From Gammaproteobacteria bacterium (GTDB taxonomy: Bacteria; Pseudomonadota; Gammaproteobacteria; Pseudomonadales; Azotimanducaceae): a stretch of 64,000 nt of DNA. How positions within the stretch are numbered: the first letter of the stretch is position 1; each line of letters opens with the position of its first letter. The stretch spans positions 19,077 through 83,076 of the forward strand of contig JABHYO010000150.1 in the NCBI GenBank assembly GCA_018656865.1. The letters run 5' to 3'. Of this stretch, positions 8,234 to 19,775 are shown one piece after another. Position numbers and translations under genes: made by a program. Below the pieces are notes generated by a model. It saw only the letters and a program-made list of their open reading frames with translations, was not told the DNA's origin and made no database searches.

Positions 8234-10489
8234 CTAGGCGTCACCGCGGATAACCGTGACGTCATCGACCTTCTGAAACCCCCTTGGCAGCTTCAGACCT
8301 CGGCGCGCCCGCTCTCCCCGATAGTGTTCCAACTCATTGATCGTCAGATTGAGTGTTCGCTTGCCTGAAGTAACGACGAGGATATCGACCTCCGAGAAGA
8401 CCCGCACGAAGTGCATGAACTCCACGCGATCTTCGACCCGCGCCTTGGGAATATTCATAATCTTGACGCCCTTGCCCCGGCCCAGCTTCGGTAGATCACC
8501 AACCGGGAAGATCAGCAACCGGCCCTCGTTGCTAAAGGCGGCAACGAATTCATGCTTTTCGTCCTGCACCGGTGAGGGCTGATTCACGATACCGCCTTTC
8601 GGTACGGACAAGAGCGATTTACCCGCTTTGTTCTTTGTGATCATGTCACCGAAAGTGACGATAAATCCGTAGCCCGCATCGCTGGAAACGACAAACTGAG
8701 AACCTTTGTCACCGACGGCAATGCCGGTGAATATCGCCCCGGCTGGTGGGTTAAACCTACCGGTCAAGGGTTCGCCCTGACCCCGTGCTGATGGCAGGGT
8801 GTGCATCGCCGCGGTATAGGCACGACCCGTCGAATCAAGAAACACTGCGTCCTGATTCGATCTCCCTGGCAACGCCTGCAGAAAACTGTCACCGGACCGG
8901 TAACTCAATTCTACCGCATTGACCTCATGACCCTTGGCTGCCCTAACCCAGCCCTTCTCCGAGAGTACAACAGTGACTGATTCGGTTGAGATCAGATCCT
9001 TTTCTTTGAACGCCTGAGCCTCTTCACGTTTGACAATTTCCGACCGTCGTTCATCACCATAGGTTTCCGCATCAGCCATCAGCTCTTTTTTGATCAGCGT
9101 TTTCAGGCGCGCCTTTGAGCCGATGGTTTTCTGAAGATCTGCCCTTTCCGTATCCAGCTCTTCCTGTTCACCTCTGATCTTTACCTCTTCCAGTCGGGCC
9201 AGTTGCCGCAGGCGAAGGTCCAGGATAGCGTCTGCCTGAAGCTCTGAAAGTTTGAACTTCTTAATCAACGCCTCTTTCGGCTTATCCTCCGTCCGAACGA
9301 TCCTGATCACCTCATCAATGTTGAGGAAGGCGATCATGAGCCCTTCGAGGATGTGCAGACGATCCAGAATCTTATCAAGTCGAAACTGCAGTCTGCGCAG
9401 GACTGTATCCTGTCTAAACTTCAACCATTCCGATAGGAGATCCAGCAGAGGCCTGACTCTAGGCTTGCCGTCGATGCCAATCACATTGAAATTAACCCGA
9501 TAACTACGTTCCAGATCCGTTGTCGCAAAAAGGTGAGCCATCAGCTGATCGACATCGACCCGGTTGGACTTTGGCACGATAACGATTCTCGTCGGATTCT
9601 CATGGTCCGACTCGTCCCGAAGATCGATGACCATGGGTAACTTTTTGGCCTGCATCTGCGATGCGATTTGTTCCAAGATCTTGGTTCCTGATACCTGGAA
9701 AGGCAATGCTGTAATGACAATGTCGCCATCTTCCCTGGCGAAGACCGCCCTTGCGCGAACTCCGCCCCGACCGGTCTCATAGATTTGTATTATTTCCTCA
9801 ACAGGTGAAATGATCTCGGCACCGGTTGGGAAGTCTGGTCCTCTGATATGTTCGAGTATGTCATTGAGTGTCGATTTTGGTTTATCCAATAACCGGATGC
9901 AGGCACTGACCACTTCATTCAGATTGTGAGGCAGGATATCCGTTGCCATACCGACTGCGATACCACTACCGCCATTTAGAAGAATATTGGGTAGTCTTGC
10001 CGGCATGTTTAGCGGTTCAGCCAGTGTACCGTCGAAGTTGGGGGTCCAGTCGACGGTTCCCTGTTTCAGCTCGCCCAGAAGCACTTCGGCATAGGCTGTC
10101 AGCTTGGATTCTGTATAACGCATCGCAGCGTAGGACTTCGGGTCATCCGGCGAACCCCAATTACCCTGCCCATCCACCAGTGGGTAGCGATAGGTAAATG
10201 GCTGCGCCATCAACACCATAGCCTCGTAGCAGGCAGAATCGCCATGAGGGTGAAACTTGCCAATTACATCGCCAATGGTTCTGGCTGACTTCGCGTACTT
10301 GGCATCGGTACCAAGTCGCAGTTCGTTCATGGCGTGAATGATACGGCGTTGCACCGGTTTCAACCCATCACCTATATGCGGCAGAGCCCGGTCGTTAATC
10401 ACATACATCGCATAATTGAGATATGCGTTTTCAGTGTATTCGGTAAGTGATATCTGCTCGATATCGCCATCCATTGTCGTTTCACTCAT
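8234..10489 (-). CDS. parC: DNA topoisomerase IV subunit A
   Basis: ParC is the DNA-cleaving subunit of topoisomerase IV, which decatenates daughter chromosomes. The 751 residues match E. coli ParC (752). The breakage-reunion domain carries the catalytic tyrosine at 125 ([11 protein letters not shown]). The quinolone-resistance positions equivalent to E. coli Ser80 and Glu84 are Ser85 and Glu89, both wild type. The C-terminal part (from about 490) forms the ParC beta-pinwheel rather than the longer GyrA one. It follows parE after 10 bases on the same strand, so the two subunits form an operon. Confidence 0.97.
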   Translation of the reverse strand: MSETTMDGDIEQISLTEYTENAYLNYAMYVINDRALPHIGDGLKPVQRRIIHAMNELRLGTDAKYAKSARTIGDVIGKFHPHGDSACYEAMVLMAQPFTYRYPLVDGQGNWGSPDDPKSYAAMRYTESKLTAYAEVLLGELKQGTVDWTPNFDGTLAEPLNMPARLPNILLNGGSGIAVGMATDILPHNLNEVVSACIRLLDKPKSTLNDILEHIRGPDFPTGAEIISPVEEIIQIYETGRGGVRARAVFAREDGDIVITALPFQVSGTKILEQIASQMQAKKLPMVIDLRDESDHENPTRIVIVPKSNRVDVDQLMAHLFATTDLERSYRVNFNVIGIDGKPRVRPLLDLLSEWLKFRQDTVLRRLQFRLDKILDRLHILEGLMIAFLNIDEVIRIVRTEDKPKEALIKKFKLSELQADAILDLRLRQLARLEEVKIRGEQEELDTERADLQKTIGSKARLKTLIKKELMADAETYGDERRSEIVKREEAQAFKEKDLISTESVTVVLSEKGWVRAAKGHEVNAVELSYRSGDSFLQALPGRSNQDAVFLDSTGRAYTAAMHTLPSARGQGEPLTGRFNPPAGAIFTGIAVGDKGSQFVVSSDAGYGFIVTFGDMITKNKAGKSLLSVPKGGIVNQPSPVQDEKHEFVAAFSNEGRLLIFPVGDLPKLGRGKGVKIMNIPKARVEDRVEFMHFVRVFSEVDILVVTSGKRTLNLTINELEHYRGERARRGLKLPRGFQKVDDVTVIRGDA

Positions 10490-10499
10490 CGTTTTTTTC

Positions 10500-12413
<1,914 letters not shown>

Positions 12414-12460
12414 CTACTGAGGTATTTAGCGACAAAGGAGATGCCGCCATGCGGGTCTCA

Positions 12461-12466
12461 ATTATA
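12461..12466 (-). promoter_or_regulatory. Possible -10 box for parE-parC
   Basis: A perfect TATAAT lies on the minus strand about 60 bases upstream of the parE start. No convincing -35 hexamer is found at the usual spacing, so this is only a candidate promoter for parE-parC. Confidence 0.35.
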
Positions 12467-12488
12467 TGCAATGAGTGTGGAATTCCCT

Positions 12489-12540
12489 AGGGAGACTCTG
12501 ACTATTTGTGCACAACTCTGCCGCACGGGCCTATGACAAG
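12489..12540 (+). repeat. Dispersed intergenic repeat, copy A
   Basis: The first 32 bases, beginning AGGGAGACTCTGACTATTTG, match the copy at 54739 at 27 of 32 positions. Both copies later end in TGACAAG. This copy overlaps the stop codon (12531-12533) of the DUF1249 gene. It may be a remnant of a mobile element end. Confidence 0.5.
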
Positions 12541-12983
12541 GCGACCGGCTCCAGCGAATATCCATGTTCGATGCAGTGAGTCAGCAGTTCGCCGAAAAAT
12601 TTGTTGATCTGGGACTTTTCGTCAGGTTGGAACATATTGACGTTCGGTGTGGGATATCGGAATCGAAAATTCCGATGGCGTTCGAATCTGACGACTTCCG
12701 CCGATCTAACATCATGATAGATACGAACGTCGATGTTCGGCCACCGGATAAAGGGGCTGTCTTCTTCCGCTGATACATTGACCGTTAGCATCGTGGTAAA
12801 GGGACAGCGCTCTGTAATCCGAATGATTACAGTCGCTCCTTCTTCGGTTCTTGTCTTGATACCAAATGTCAGGTCATCCTCGGAATCCATCTCCGGAAAC
12901 AACTGACTCAGGCGGATATAGTTGGCATCGCACTCAGCCATATCTGCAATCAGGTCCGGAATGTAGATGTACCTGTTGGTCAT
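12531..12983 (-). CDS. yqiB: DUF1249 family protein (YqiB-like)
   Basis: This small 150-residue soluble protein belongs to the DUF1249/YqiB family of gammaproteobacteria, usually encoded between nudF and parE; its biochemical role is unknown. Family-like features are the N-terminal YIPDLIADMAECDANYIRL and the later RYPTPNVNMFQPDEKSQ-N-FF segment. No signal peptide or membrane segment is seen. The last codons and the stop fall inside a dispersed repeat. The gene sits upstream of parE on the same strand. Confidence 0.85.
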   Translation of the reverse strand: MTNRYIYIPDLIADMAECDANYIRLSQLFPEMDSEDDLTFGIKTRTEEGATVIIRITERCPFTTMLTVNVSAEEDSPFIRWPNIDVRIYHDVRSAEVVRFERHRNFRFRYPTPNVNMFQPDEKSQINKFFGELLTHCIEHGYSLEPVALS

Positions 12984-13077
12984 TGTTCTTCCTGGTATCT
13001 TGAAAAAAGATTACCACAATCATCGGAAAATACAGGGTTGATCTTTACCTTGAAAATATGAGATGGGCGTAAGTTTC

Positions 13078-13097
13078 AGCCCGGTTTTTACCGGGCT
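13078..13097 (-). terminator. Hairpin over the waaA stop codon
   Basis: AGCCCGGT (13078-13085) and ACCGGGCT (13090-13097) form a perfect 8-bp stem with a 4-base loop. The waaA TAA stop (13088-13090) sits at the loop boundary. It is GC-rich like an intrinsic terminator but lacks a clear U-run, so termination may be weak or Rho-assisted. Confidence 0.5.
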
Positions 13098-14347
13098 ATC
13101 AAGCCTATCAGCAATTGTTCCGCTCGTTCGATAGATCCCCGGTTCCGCTCAAGAACTTCGCTGGCTGCGGCTACAAGAAGGCGCGTCCGGCCCTCATCGC
13201 GCATCAGACCGATAACCTCGTCTTTGAGTTCTTTTCGATCCCGGGCGATCAGCATTGCCCCATGATCGATGAACTGCTGTGTAATATCCTCAACATTATC
13301 GAGATGCGGCCCCATGATCACCGCAGTACCTGCCCTCACCGCTTCCAGCAGGTTGTGGCCGCCAACAGGCACGAGACTGCCACCGATATATGCAACCCGG
13401 GCGATCGGAAAGTAGGATTCAAGCTCTCCCATAACATCCAGCATCAGAACACTGTCATCGGCAGTCACCGGCACACCCTCACTGAACCTTCTGGCTGGAT
13501 ATCCCATTGAAGCGCAAACCCTGGCAACATGATCCGTACGATGGGTATGACGGGGTGCAAGCACCAGCAACGCATCCGGCACAACAGCGGCGAGAGAATC
13601 CATAACCGACAACAGGGCCTCTTCCTCTCCTTCATGGGTACTGGCACCCAGGATTACAGGTCTTCCAGTGGTCAGTTGCCGTGCCGAAGCAAGCCGTGCC
13701 TCGTGACCTGCTGAATACTGACCATCAAATTTGATGCTGCCAGTTACCTTCACCTTATCGGATTCCGCCCCCAACTCGATGAACCGTTTCGCATGCGGTT
13801 CCGTTTGCGCCGCAATGAGATCCAGAGAGCGCATCATGGGCACGGTTAGAACGCTAATCCGGGAATACCCCTCAGCCGAACGGGCTGCCATCCGTCCATT
13901 GATAACCGCTGCAGGTATACCGTCCCGCTCACAGGCAGCCAACATATTCGGCCAGAGCTCCGTATCGATGGTGATGAACAGGCGAGGTCGATTTCTCGAG
14001 AGGAACCGGTTGATTGCATCAGGTATGTCATAAGGTGCATAGCAGTTCTCAACGGCATCACCAAGCAGAACCCGCGCCCTTTCACGTCCTGTTGGTGTCA
14101 TATTGGTCACAAGACATGGGTAACCGGCGATGAGAAGCCGCTTTATCAGAGGCGCCGCAGCGACTGTTTCTCCCGCTGAGACAGCATGAATCCAAATCAC
14201 CTCACCAGGTCGTCGAGACCGGAAAAAGCCAAATCGCTGACCCAGGTCACGACGATAGTCGGGCTCCTTGATGGATCTTTTGACAAGCCTCAGCAACACA
14301 AAGGGAATCGCGAGGTAAAAGGCACAGCTGTAGAGAAATCGGTACAA
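13088..14347 (-). CDS. waaA: Kdo transferase
   Basis: WaaA (KdtA) transfers 3-deoxy-D-manno-octulosonate residues from CMP-Kdo to lipid IVA, the first step of the LPS inner core, at the cytoplasmic face of the inner membrane. The 419 residues include an N-terminal hydrophobic anchor (about 5-20), IHAVSAGET, the Kdo-transferase TPTGRER and ITIDTELWPN blocks, and a GT-B C-terminal half with GGSLVPVGGHNLLEA. The start is a TTG at 14347; it aligns with the family N-terminus (YRFLYSCAFYL) and no ATG fits. A hairpin overlaps its stop. Confidence 0.95.
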   Translation of the reverse strand: MYRFLYSCAFYLAIPFVLLRLVKRSIKEPDYRRDLGQRFGFFRSRRPGEVIWIHAVSAGETVAAAPLIKRLLIAGYPCLVTNMTPTGRERARVLLGDAVENCYAPYDIPDAINRFLSRNRPRLFITIDTELWPNMLAACERDGIPAAVINGRMAARSAEGYSRISVLTVPMMRSLDLIAAQTEPHAKRFIELGAESDKVKVTGSIKFDGQYSAGHEARLASARQLTTGRPVILGASTHEGEEEALLSVMDSLAAVVPDALLVLAPRHTHRTDHVARVCASMGYPARRFSEGVPVTADDSVLMLDVMGELESYFPIARVAYIGGSLVPVGGHNLLEAVRAGTAVIMGPHLDNVEDITQQFIDHGAMLIARDRKELKDEVIGLMRDEGRTRLLVAAASEVLERNRGSIERAEQLLIGLIAR

Positions 14348-14428
14348 GTTGATCCGCCGGATTTAGCTGTCCTTCCCCTGAAGCTCAAAGGATAACCATG
14401 TCACCTGACCGATGCCACCGGCACCCTG

Positions 14429-14434
14429 TATAAT
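14429..14434 (+). promoter_or_regulatory. -10 box upstream of the FAD oxidoreductase
   Basis: A perfect TATAAT sits 30 bases before the TTG start, in the spacer between divergent waaA and the oxidoreductase. A short hairpin (TGGGC-ttgc-GCCCA, 14436-14449) follows at about the expected transcription start. No strong -35 box is visible. Confidence 0.45.
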
Positions 14435-14463
14435 TTGGGCTTGCGCCCAGAGAATATGAAATC

Positions 14464-15636
14464 TTGAGTCCGGTTCAGTACAAGACAGATATCGCTATCG
14501 TGGGCGGTGGAATTGCCGGGCTGTGGTTGCTAAACCTGCTCCGAGACCGCGGGTTCGACACCGTGCTACTTGAAAAACGAGCCCTCGGAAATGGGCAGAC
14601 GGTGGCTTCCCAGGGCATGATCCACGGTGGTATCAAGTATGCCCTGGGCGGTCTGCTAACCGATGCTTCCGAAACCATTGCAGCCATGCCGGCCAGGTGG
14701 CAGGCGTGCCTTGATGGCTGTGGAGAGCTGGATCTGCGTGGCGTCAAAACCCTATCAACCGACTACTATCTTTTTTCAGATGCCAGGCTGACCTCAAAGA
14801 TCACTGCATTTTTCGGCAGCAAGGCGATCGATGGCCGGGTTAAACCCGTCTCAAAGGAACATGCGCCGGAGGCCTTACGGCATCAGGACTTCAAAGGCCT
14901 CATTTACCAATTGCAGGATCTGGTACTGGATCCCGTATCTCTTCTTGAACAACTCGCCAGACGCCACGCGGACAGCATCCGCATCGGAGATATCAAACTC
15001 GACTCCCATGACTCTTCCGTGCGAGCCATCACACTCGCCGATGGTTCTCTGGTCAAGGCAAAGCTGTATATCTTTGCCGCCGGTAGCGGCAACGGTCCAA
15101 TGATCGATCAGCTCCAGCTGCCGGTCACTATGCAGCAACGGCCGCTTCACCAGGTTGTTGTTCACGGAGGAGATCTGCCCGCTCTCTTTGCTCACGCTGT
15201 TAGTCTTCGCAGTGCTGACAAGCCCAGGCTTACCATCACAACTCATGGAACAGCCAACGGAAACCATGCCTGGTACCTGGGTGGACAACTGGCGGAAACA
15301 GGAGTCGATAGATCTGACGCTAGCCAGATTCGCCACGCGAAGACGGAACTAAGTGCCATCTTCCCCTGGTTATCATTCGACCGCTGTCAGTTTTCGACCC
15401 ACCGGATCGACCGCGCCGAACCTGGCCAGAAGGACCAGGGTCGGCCAGACACGCCGTATGCAAGACGTTTTGACAATTCTCTGGTCTGCTGGCCAACCAA
15501 ACTGACGCTGGCACCGATGCTGGGCGATATGGTTCTCAAAGAAATCGACTTTGAAGGCAGTGGCTCTGCCCAGACGAATTTCGGTAGCAACTACCGCATT
15601 GGCGAGGCACCCTGGGAAGCAGACCATGAGGCTTGA
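14464..15636 (+). CDS. FAD-dependent oxidoreductase, DAO/GlpD-like
   Basis: The 390-residue protein begins with a Rossmann dinucleotide-binding motif, IAIVGGGIAGLWLLNLL (about 10-26), and contains GQTVASQGMIHGG (about 45-57), as in glycine oxidase/glycerol-3-phosphate dehydrogenase-type DAO proteins. The substrate is unknown. The start is TTG at 14464, since an upstream ATG at 14456 stops after three codons. The 3' end overlaps the aldo-keto reductase gene by 11 bases, implying coupling. A homologous pair sits between waaA and hldE in P. aeruginosa, so an LPS or housekeeping link is possible but unproven. Confidence 0.75.
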   Translation: MSPVQYKTDIAIVGGGIAGLWLLNLLRDRGFDTVLLEKRALGNGQTVASQGMIHGGIKYALGGLLTDASETIAAMPARWQACLDGCGELDLRGVKTLSTDYYLFSDARLTSKITAFFGSKAIDGRVKPVSKEHAPEALRHQDFKGLIYQLQDLVLDPVSLLEQLARRHADSIRIGDIKLDSHDSSVRAITLADGSLVKAKLYIFAAGSGNGPMIDQLQLPVTMQQRPLHQVVVHGGDLPALFAHAVSLRSADKPRLTITTHGTANGNHAWYLGGQLAETGVDRSDASQIRHAKTELSAIFPWLSFDRCQFSTHRIDRAEPGQKDQGRPDTPYARRFDNSLVCWPTKLTLAPMLGDMVLKEIDFEGSGSAQTNFGSNYRIGEAPWEADHEA

Positions 15637-16390
15637 ACCTAAACCTCTGGGTGATTGTGGGATCAGCGTCTCACCCCTATCTCTAGGTACCGTCAAACTG
15701 GGTAGAAACACAGCGGTCAAGTACCCCAGTACATTCTCTCTGCCGAGTGACGAAGAGGTCATCTCGTTGCTGGAGATGGCACGCGAATTTGGTATCAACC
15801 TAATTGATACGGCACCCGCTTATGGTACCAGCGAAGAGAGACTGGGCCGTCTTCTGCCCGGATTGAGAAAGGACTGGGTAATCTGCACCAAGGCCGGAGA
15901 GACTTTCGTGGACGGTCAGTCCATCTACGACTTCTCCCGTTCGGCCATTGAATCGAGCGTCCGGCAGAGTCTTCACAATCTGAGAACCGATTATTTGGAT
16001 GTGGTTCTGATTCATTCCGATGGCCGGGACCTTGAGATATTGAATGAAACCGACGCCATGCAAACACTACAAAAATTAAAGGACGAAGGTCTCGTTCGGC
16101 TAATTGGGATCTCCACCAAGACAGTAGAAGGCGGGTTTTCCGCCCTCGATGTCAGCGATGTATTGATGGTGACACTGAATCTCAAAGATCAGACCCAGCT
16201 GCCCCTTATCCGAGCAGCTGAAGAACGCGGTTGTGGCATTCTTGTAAAAAAGGCCATGGCGAGCGGGCACGGCGATGCGACTGCGAACCTCAAATTCAGT
16301 CTTTCAACCCCAGGGGTTGGTTCGGTTGTTCTCGGGACCATTAATCCCGATCATCTGAAGCAGAATGTGGAAACCGCTCTCGCGCTCTAG
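15626..16390 (+). CDS. Aldo/keto reductase family protein
   Basis: The 254-residue protein has the aldo/keto reductase TIM-barrel features: an N-terminal LGTVKLGRN, NLIDTAPAYGTSEERLGRLL containing the catalytic Asp and Tyr (DTAPAYG), the lysine segment VICTKAGE, and the VVLIHSDG strand. At about 254 residues it is shorter than the typical 280-330. The start is ATG at 15626, overlapping the end of the upstream oxidoreductase; an ATG at 15551 would add residues lying in that gene and unlike the family. The substrate is unknown. The 3' end overlaps the convergent hldE by 4 bases. Confidence 0.78.
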   Translation: MRLEPKPLGDCGISVSPLSLGTVKLGRNTAVKYPSTFSLPSDEEVISLLEMAREFGINLIDTAPAYGTSEERLGRLLPGLRKDWVICTKAGETFVDGQSIYDFSRSAIESSVRQSLHNLRTDYLDVVLIHSDGRDLEILNETDAMQTLQKLKDEGLVRLIGISTKTVEGGFSALDVSDVLMVTLNLKDQTQLPLIRAAEERGCGILVKKAMASGHGDATANLKFSLSTPGVGSVVLGTINPDHLKQNVETALAL

Positions 16391-17799
16391 AGATCCCTGA
16401 TCTTCTCAACAATGGCACTGGTCGAACAGTCTTCAACCAGGCTCAGGACTTTGACCTCTCCACCGGCATTCCGGACAATGTCTGCCCCAACCACCTGGTC
16501 GATGCCATAATCACCACCCTTCACCAGCACATCAGGCTGGATCTGTTCGAGCAAACTCTCCGGCGTGTCTTTTTCGAACGACACCACCCAGTCGACAGCT
16601 GTCAGCCCTGCCAGCATCGTCATCCGACGATCGAGAGAGTTGATCGGGCGACCTTCTCCTTTCAGTTTTTGAACAGATTCATCCGAATTGATCGCAACGA
16701 TAAGTCGGTCGCCTTCTTTCTTTGCCTCGGTCAGGTAGTCAACATGTCCAGCATGCAGAATGTCAAAGCAGCCATTGGTAAAAACGATTCTTTCGCCGCG
16801 TGATCGAGCCACCTGAACCGCAATGACAAGCTGTTCTGCAGTCATCTTGCCCCTATCCAAAGGTTCATCGCGATCAAACTCAGCCCGCAGTTCGGGTCCC
16901 GATACACTGGTGACGCCGAAGTGACTGACGACGATACCGGCAGCGACGTTGGCCAGCGCAACGGAATCTTTGAGTGTCTGACCAGACGCGAGGGCGGCGG
17001 CCAATACAGCAATCACGGTATCCCCTGCACCAGAAGTATCGTACACCTCCCTCGTTCGAGCGGGAAAGTGAGATTCTTCATCGTTCTTCTGGATCAGCGT
17101 CATGCCTTCAGATGCGCGAGTAACCAGCATGGCCTCACAACCGATTCTTTCAATCAGGTGCCGGCACTTATCCACCATCTCTGCCTCAGTACTCCAACCA
17201 TTGAGCGCACTTCGCAGTTCGAGCGTATTGGGTTTAATGACGGTGGCCCCTGCGTAGACTTCGAAGGGCTTGAATTTCGGATCAACATAGACAGGCAGTC
17301 CCCTGGCTCTTGCCGAGGCAATGACCTGTTCAGGGTCCGTAAAAACACCCTTGTCATAGTCTGAGAAGACTATGCCATCACAACTCTCCGTGTCGTCCAG
17401 TAAGGCAATGAGATCTGCCGGGTCCACTTTGACGGGATCCTCAAAGTCCGCACGTATCATTTGCTGACTTTGACTGACCAGCCTGATCTTGGTAATGGTC
17501 GACCAGCCTGGCACTTCGACAAATCTGCATCCGATTCCTGAGGATTCCAGCTTTGCCTTCAGCACCTGGGCCATATCATCGGCGCCTGTAGCGGCGATCA
17601 ACATGGACCGGGCTCCCAATGTGGCGACATTGAGAGCGACATTGGCGGCACCGCCGGGCCTGTCCTCGATTTCCGATACATCTACAACAGGTATTGGTGC
17701 TTCCGCAGAGATACGGCGTGTCTCACCGTGCCAATAACGATCAACCATGGCATCGCCAATGGTGAGGATACTGGCGTTATCAAATCGGGGAATTTTCAT
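16387..17799 (-). CDS. hldE: Bifunctional heptose 7-phosphate kinase / heptose 1-phosphate adenylyltransferase
   Basis: HldE makes ADP-glycero-manno-heptose precursors for the LPS inner core. It phosphorylates heptose 7-phosphate at C1 with its N-terminal domain and adenylylates heptose 1-phosphate with its C-terminal domain. The 470-residue protein has a PfkB/ribokinase domain (about 1-320) with RPGGAANVALN and the catalytic DTSGAGDT. A nucleotidyltransferase domain (about 335-470) follows, with TNGCFDILHAGHVDYL. The fused length matches E. coli HldE (477). Its product feeds WaaC and WaaF, encoded 12 kb away in this window. Confidence 0.97.
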   Translation of the reverse strand: MKIPRFDNASILTIGDAMVDRYWHGETRRISAEAPIPVVDVSEIEDRPGGAANVALNVATLGARSMLIAATGADDMAQVLKAKLESSGIGCRFVEVPGWSTITKIRLVSQSQQMIRADFEDPVKVDPADLIALLDDTESCDGIVFSDYDKGVFTDPEQVIASARARGLPVYVDPKFKPFEVYAGATVIKPNTLELRSALNGWSTEAEMVDKCRHLIERIGCEAMLVTRASEGMTLIQKNDEESHFPARTREVYDTSGAGDTVIAVLAAALASGQTLKDSVALANVAAGIVVSHFGVTSVSGPELRAEFDRDEPLDRGKMTAEQLVIAVQVARSRGERIVFTNGCFDILHAGHVDYLTEAKKEGDRLIVAINSDESVQKLKGEGRPINSLDRRMTMLAGLTAVDWVVSFEKDTPESLLEQIQPDVLVKGGDYGIDQVVGADIVRNAGGEVKVLSLVEDCSTSAIVEKIRDL

Positions 17800-17841
17800 T
17801 GAAGACAGGCATTCTGACGTGCGCGAAGTTTAGCACAATCA

Positions 17842-18801
17842 ATGTTCTTCCCGACTGATGCAAAACCCGCTAATGTGACCGCCGTGAACAACACCTCCCT
17901 TCGACAAGCTGAATTTCTAAAACCGGGTTACTGGCTCACCTGGATCGGCATCGGACTTATTCGACTGATCTGTTTCCTGCCACTATCCATTCGGGGGAAA
18001 GCAGGCAGCGGTCTGGGGCTGCTGGCCAGTATGGTCGCAACAAGACGGCGACACATCGTACGGACCAATCTGGAGCTCTGCTTCCCAGAAATTGGCCAGC
18101 AAGTACTAGATCAACTGCTTGTCGATAATTTCAGATCGAGCGGGGTCTCTATTATCGAAACCGCCACGGTCTGGTTTGACGATCCATGGAGGTATCGCGA
18201 CCTCGTCGACATTACCGGATTGGACGAGCTACGCTCCGCAAAAGCCGAAGGCAGCGGCGTTATGTTGCTTGGCATGCATCTGTCTACTCTGGATTTTTGC
18301 GGCGCCGTACTGAGTACATATGAGCCATTTGATGTGATGTATCGTCGCAACAAAAACAGATTGCTCGAGGCTGTGATGACTCGTGGGAGGGAAAGAAACT
18401 TCGCTTCCGCCATCGAACGAAGCAATGTGAGAATGGTTGTCCGACGCCTGAAGGAGGGTGCGGTTGTCTGGTACGGGCCCGACCAGGACTATGGCCGCAA
18501 ACATTCCGTTTTCGCCCCTTTCTTTAACCGTCAGGCCGCAAGCATTACCGCCACAGCGCGCATCGTGAAGATGACAGGCTCTCCCGTCGTCGTTTTTTCT
18601 CACTATCGTGACCTTGCAACCGGTCGTTACAGGATTCATCTGGAACGCCTTACTAAAAATTTCCCGACGGACGACGAGATTGCGGACTGCACCTGTATAA
18701 ACAATGTTATCGAGGAAGCTGTATCGCGAGCACCGGCGCAATATTGGTGGTTACACAGGCGATTCAAGACGCAGCCAGAAGGTGAACCCAGACCCTATTG
18801 A
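17842..18801 (+). CDS. lpxL: Lipid A acyltransferase, LpxL/HtrB family
   Basis: Late acyltransferases of this family add a secondary fatty acid to Kdo-lipid A at the inner membrane. The 319-residue protein has an N-terminal hydrophobic anchor (about 30-50), the catalytic HxxxxD motif in GMHLSTLDF, the conserved YRRNKNRLLE and WYGPDQDYG blocks, and the C-terminal YWWLHRRFKT. The family cannot be split into LpxL and LpxM by eye. It starts 42 bases from hldE on the opposite strand and overlaps the convergent glycosyltransferase by 7 bases. Translation may begin slightly downstream of 17842. Confidence 0.88.
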   Translation: MFFPTDAKPANVTAVNNTSLRQAEFLKPGYWLTWIGIGLIRLICFLPLSIRGKAGSGLGLLASMVATRRRHIVRTNLELCFPEIGQQVLDQLLVDNFRSSGVSIIETATVWFDDPWRYRDLVDITGLDELRSAKAEGSGVMLLGMHLSTLDFCGAVLSTYEPFDVMYRRNKNRLLEAVMTRGRERNFASAIERSNVRMVVRRLKEGAVVWYGPDQDYGRKHSVFAPFFNRQAASITATARIVKMTGSPVVVFSHYRDLATGRYRIHLERLTKNFPTDDEIADCTCINNVIEEAVSRAPAQYWWLHRRFKTQPEGEPRPY

Positions 18802-19775
18802 TTTCGCCCAGATGTCAGTGTGTCGAGGAGCCCGAGAACCCGGGTCGCCGCTGCCTGAGTGGAGTAGTTTTCTTTCACCACGCTCCGACCTGCTTCTCCC
18901 ATTCTCTGTCTCAGCTCCCTTGAGTTCACCAGTTGCTCAATCGCTGACAACCAGTCCTGCTCAGAATTCGCGAGAAAACCGGTAAGACCATGACGGACGA
19001 CGTCGTGGTTGGCGCCTGTATCAGAGCTGACAACCGGTAAGCCTGCAGCCATGTACTGTATGACCTTGAGCGCGCACTTGCCGCGTGTCCAGCGATCGTC
19101 AACCATGGGTGCAATACCAATATGACTTTTTGCGAGTTCACTTGTTTCCGTTACCTGCGACCAGGCTATATGTCGCGTCCTGAGGTGTTCGAAGTTCATC
19201 TGGAAATCACCAATAATCTTGAATTCCAGATCGGGGAAGTGTGCTCCAATAGCATTCAGTGTGGCTCTGAAATGCTCAAGATATCGTGACGTTGAGCGGC
19301 TACCTATCCAGACCATCGACATTTGCTCTTCCTTCTGCTGCAAATGATAGTGGTCTGTTTCGACACTGGTCGGTACTAATTCAGCTACACCACCCAGATT
19401 TCGTGCTGCATCGCAAAGGTACGTGTTGCCTCCAAGGACGAGGTCGGCAGCCTCGACTATCGCGCGGTACCGACGACCTCTTGTTACCGACTTTTCACCG
19501 CTCGACTTTAGAAATATGGCATCGTCATGGTCGAAGACCAGAACCTTGGCAGTTCTACTCAGCAATCCTGCAACAAAGGTGTTCAGCAGTTTTCGTTGAA
19601 TGAATACGGCATCAAAGGATGTGGACCCCAGAACCGCACCAAGTTGACCGAGCGTACCGGGCTCGTTGAGAATCCTGACCTGGTCACCCCTTTCAACCAA
19701 TGCTCTCGTGATGGGCTGAACACGATATCGAGTCGCCGGATCCTCACTCGATTTGGTGAGGAAGAGATATCTCAT
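18795..19775 (-). CDS. Glycosyltransferase, GT4-like
   Basis: The 326-residue protein has the C-terminal half of a GT-B glycosyltransferase: VWIGSRSTSRYLEHF, FKIIGDF, and the nucleotide-sugar-site region KCALKVIQYMAAGLPVVSSDTGANHDVV. The classical EX7E motif is replaced by a KVIQYMAAG version, as in several GT1/GT4 proteins. The N-terminus starts RYLFLTKSSEDPATRYRV. The donor and acceptor are unknown. It is last in the leftward LPS operon and starts inside the methyltransferase stop (ATGA overlap), so it probably acts on outer-core sugars. Confidence 0.78.
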   Translation of the reverse strand: MRYLFLTKSSEDPATRYRVQPITRALVERGDQVRILNEPGTLGQLGAVLGSTSFDAVFIQRKLLNTFVAGLLSRTAKVLVFDHDDAIFLKSSGEKSVTRGRRYRAIVEAADLVLGGNTYLCDAARNLGGVAELVPTSVETDHYHLQQKEEQMSMVWIGSRSTSRYLEHFRATLNAIGAHFPDLEFKIIGDFQMNFEHLRTRHIAWSQVTETSELAKSHIGIAPMVDDRWTRGKCALKVIQYMAAGLPVVSSDTGANHDVVRHGLTGFLANSEQDWLSAIEQLVNSRELRQRMGEAGRSVVKENYSTQAAATRVLGLLDTLTSGRNQ

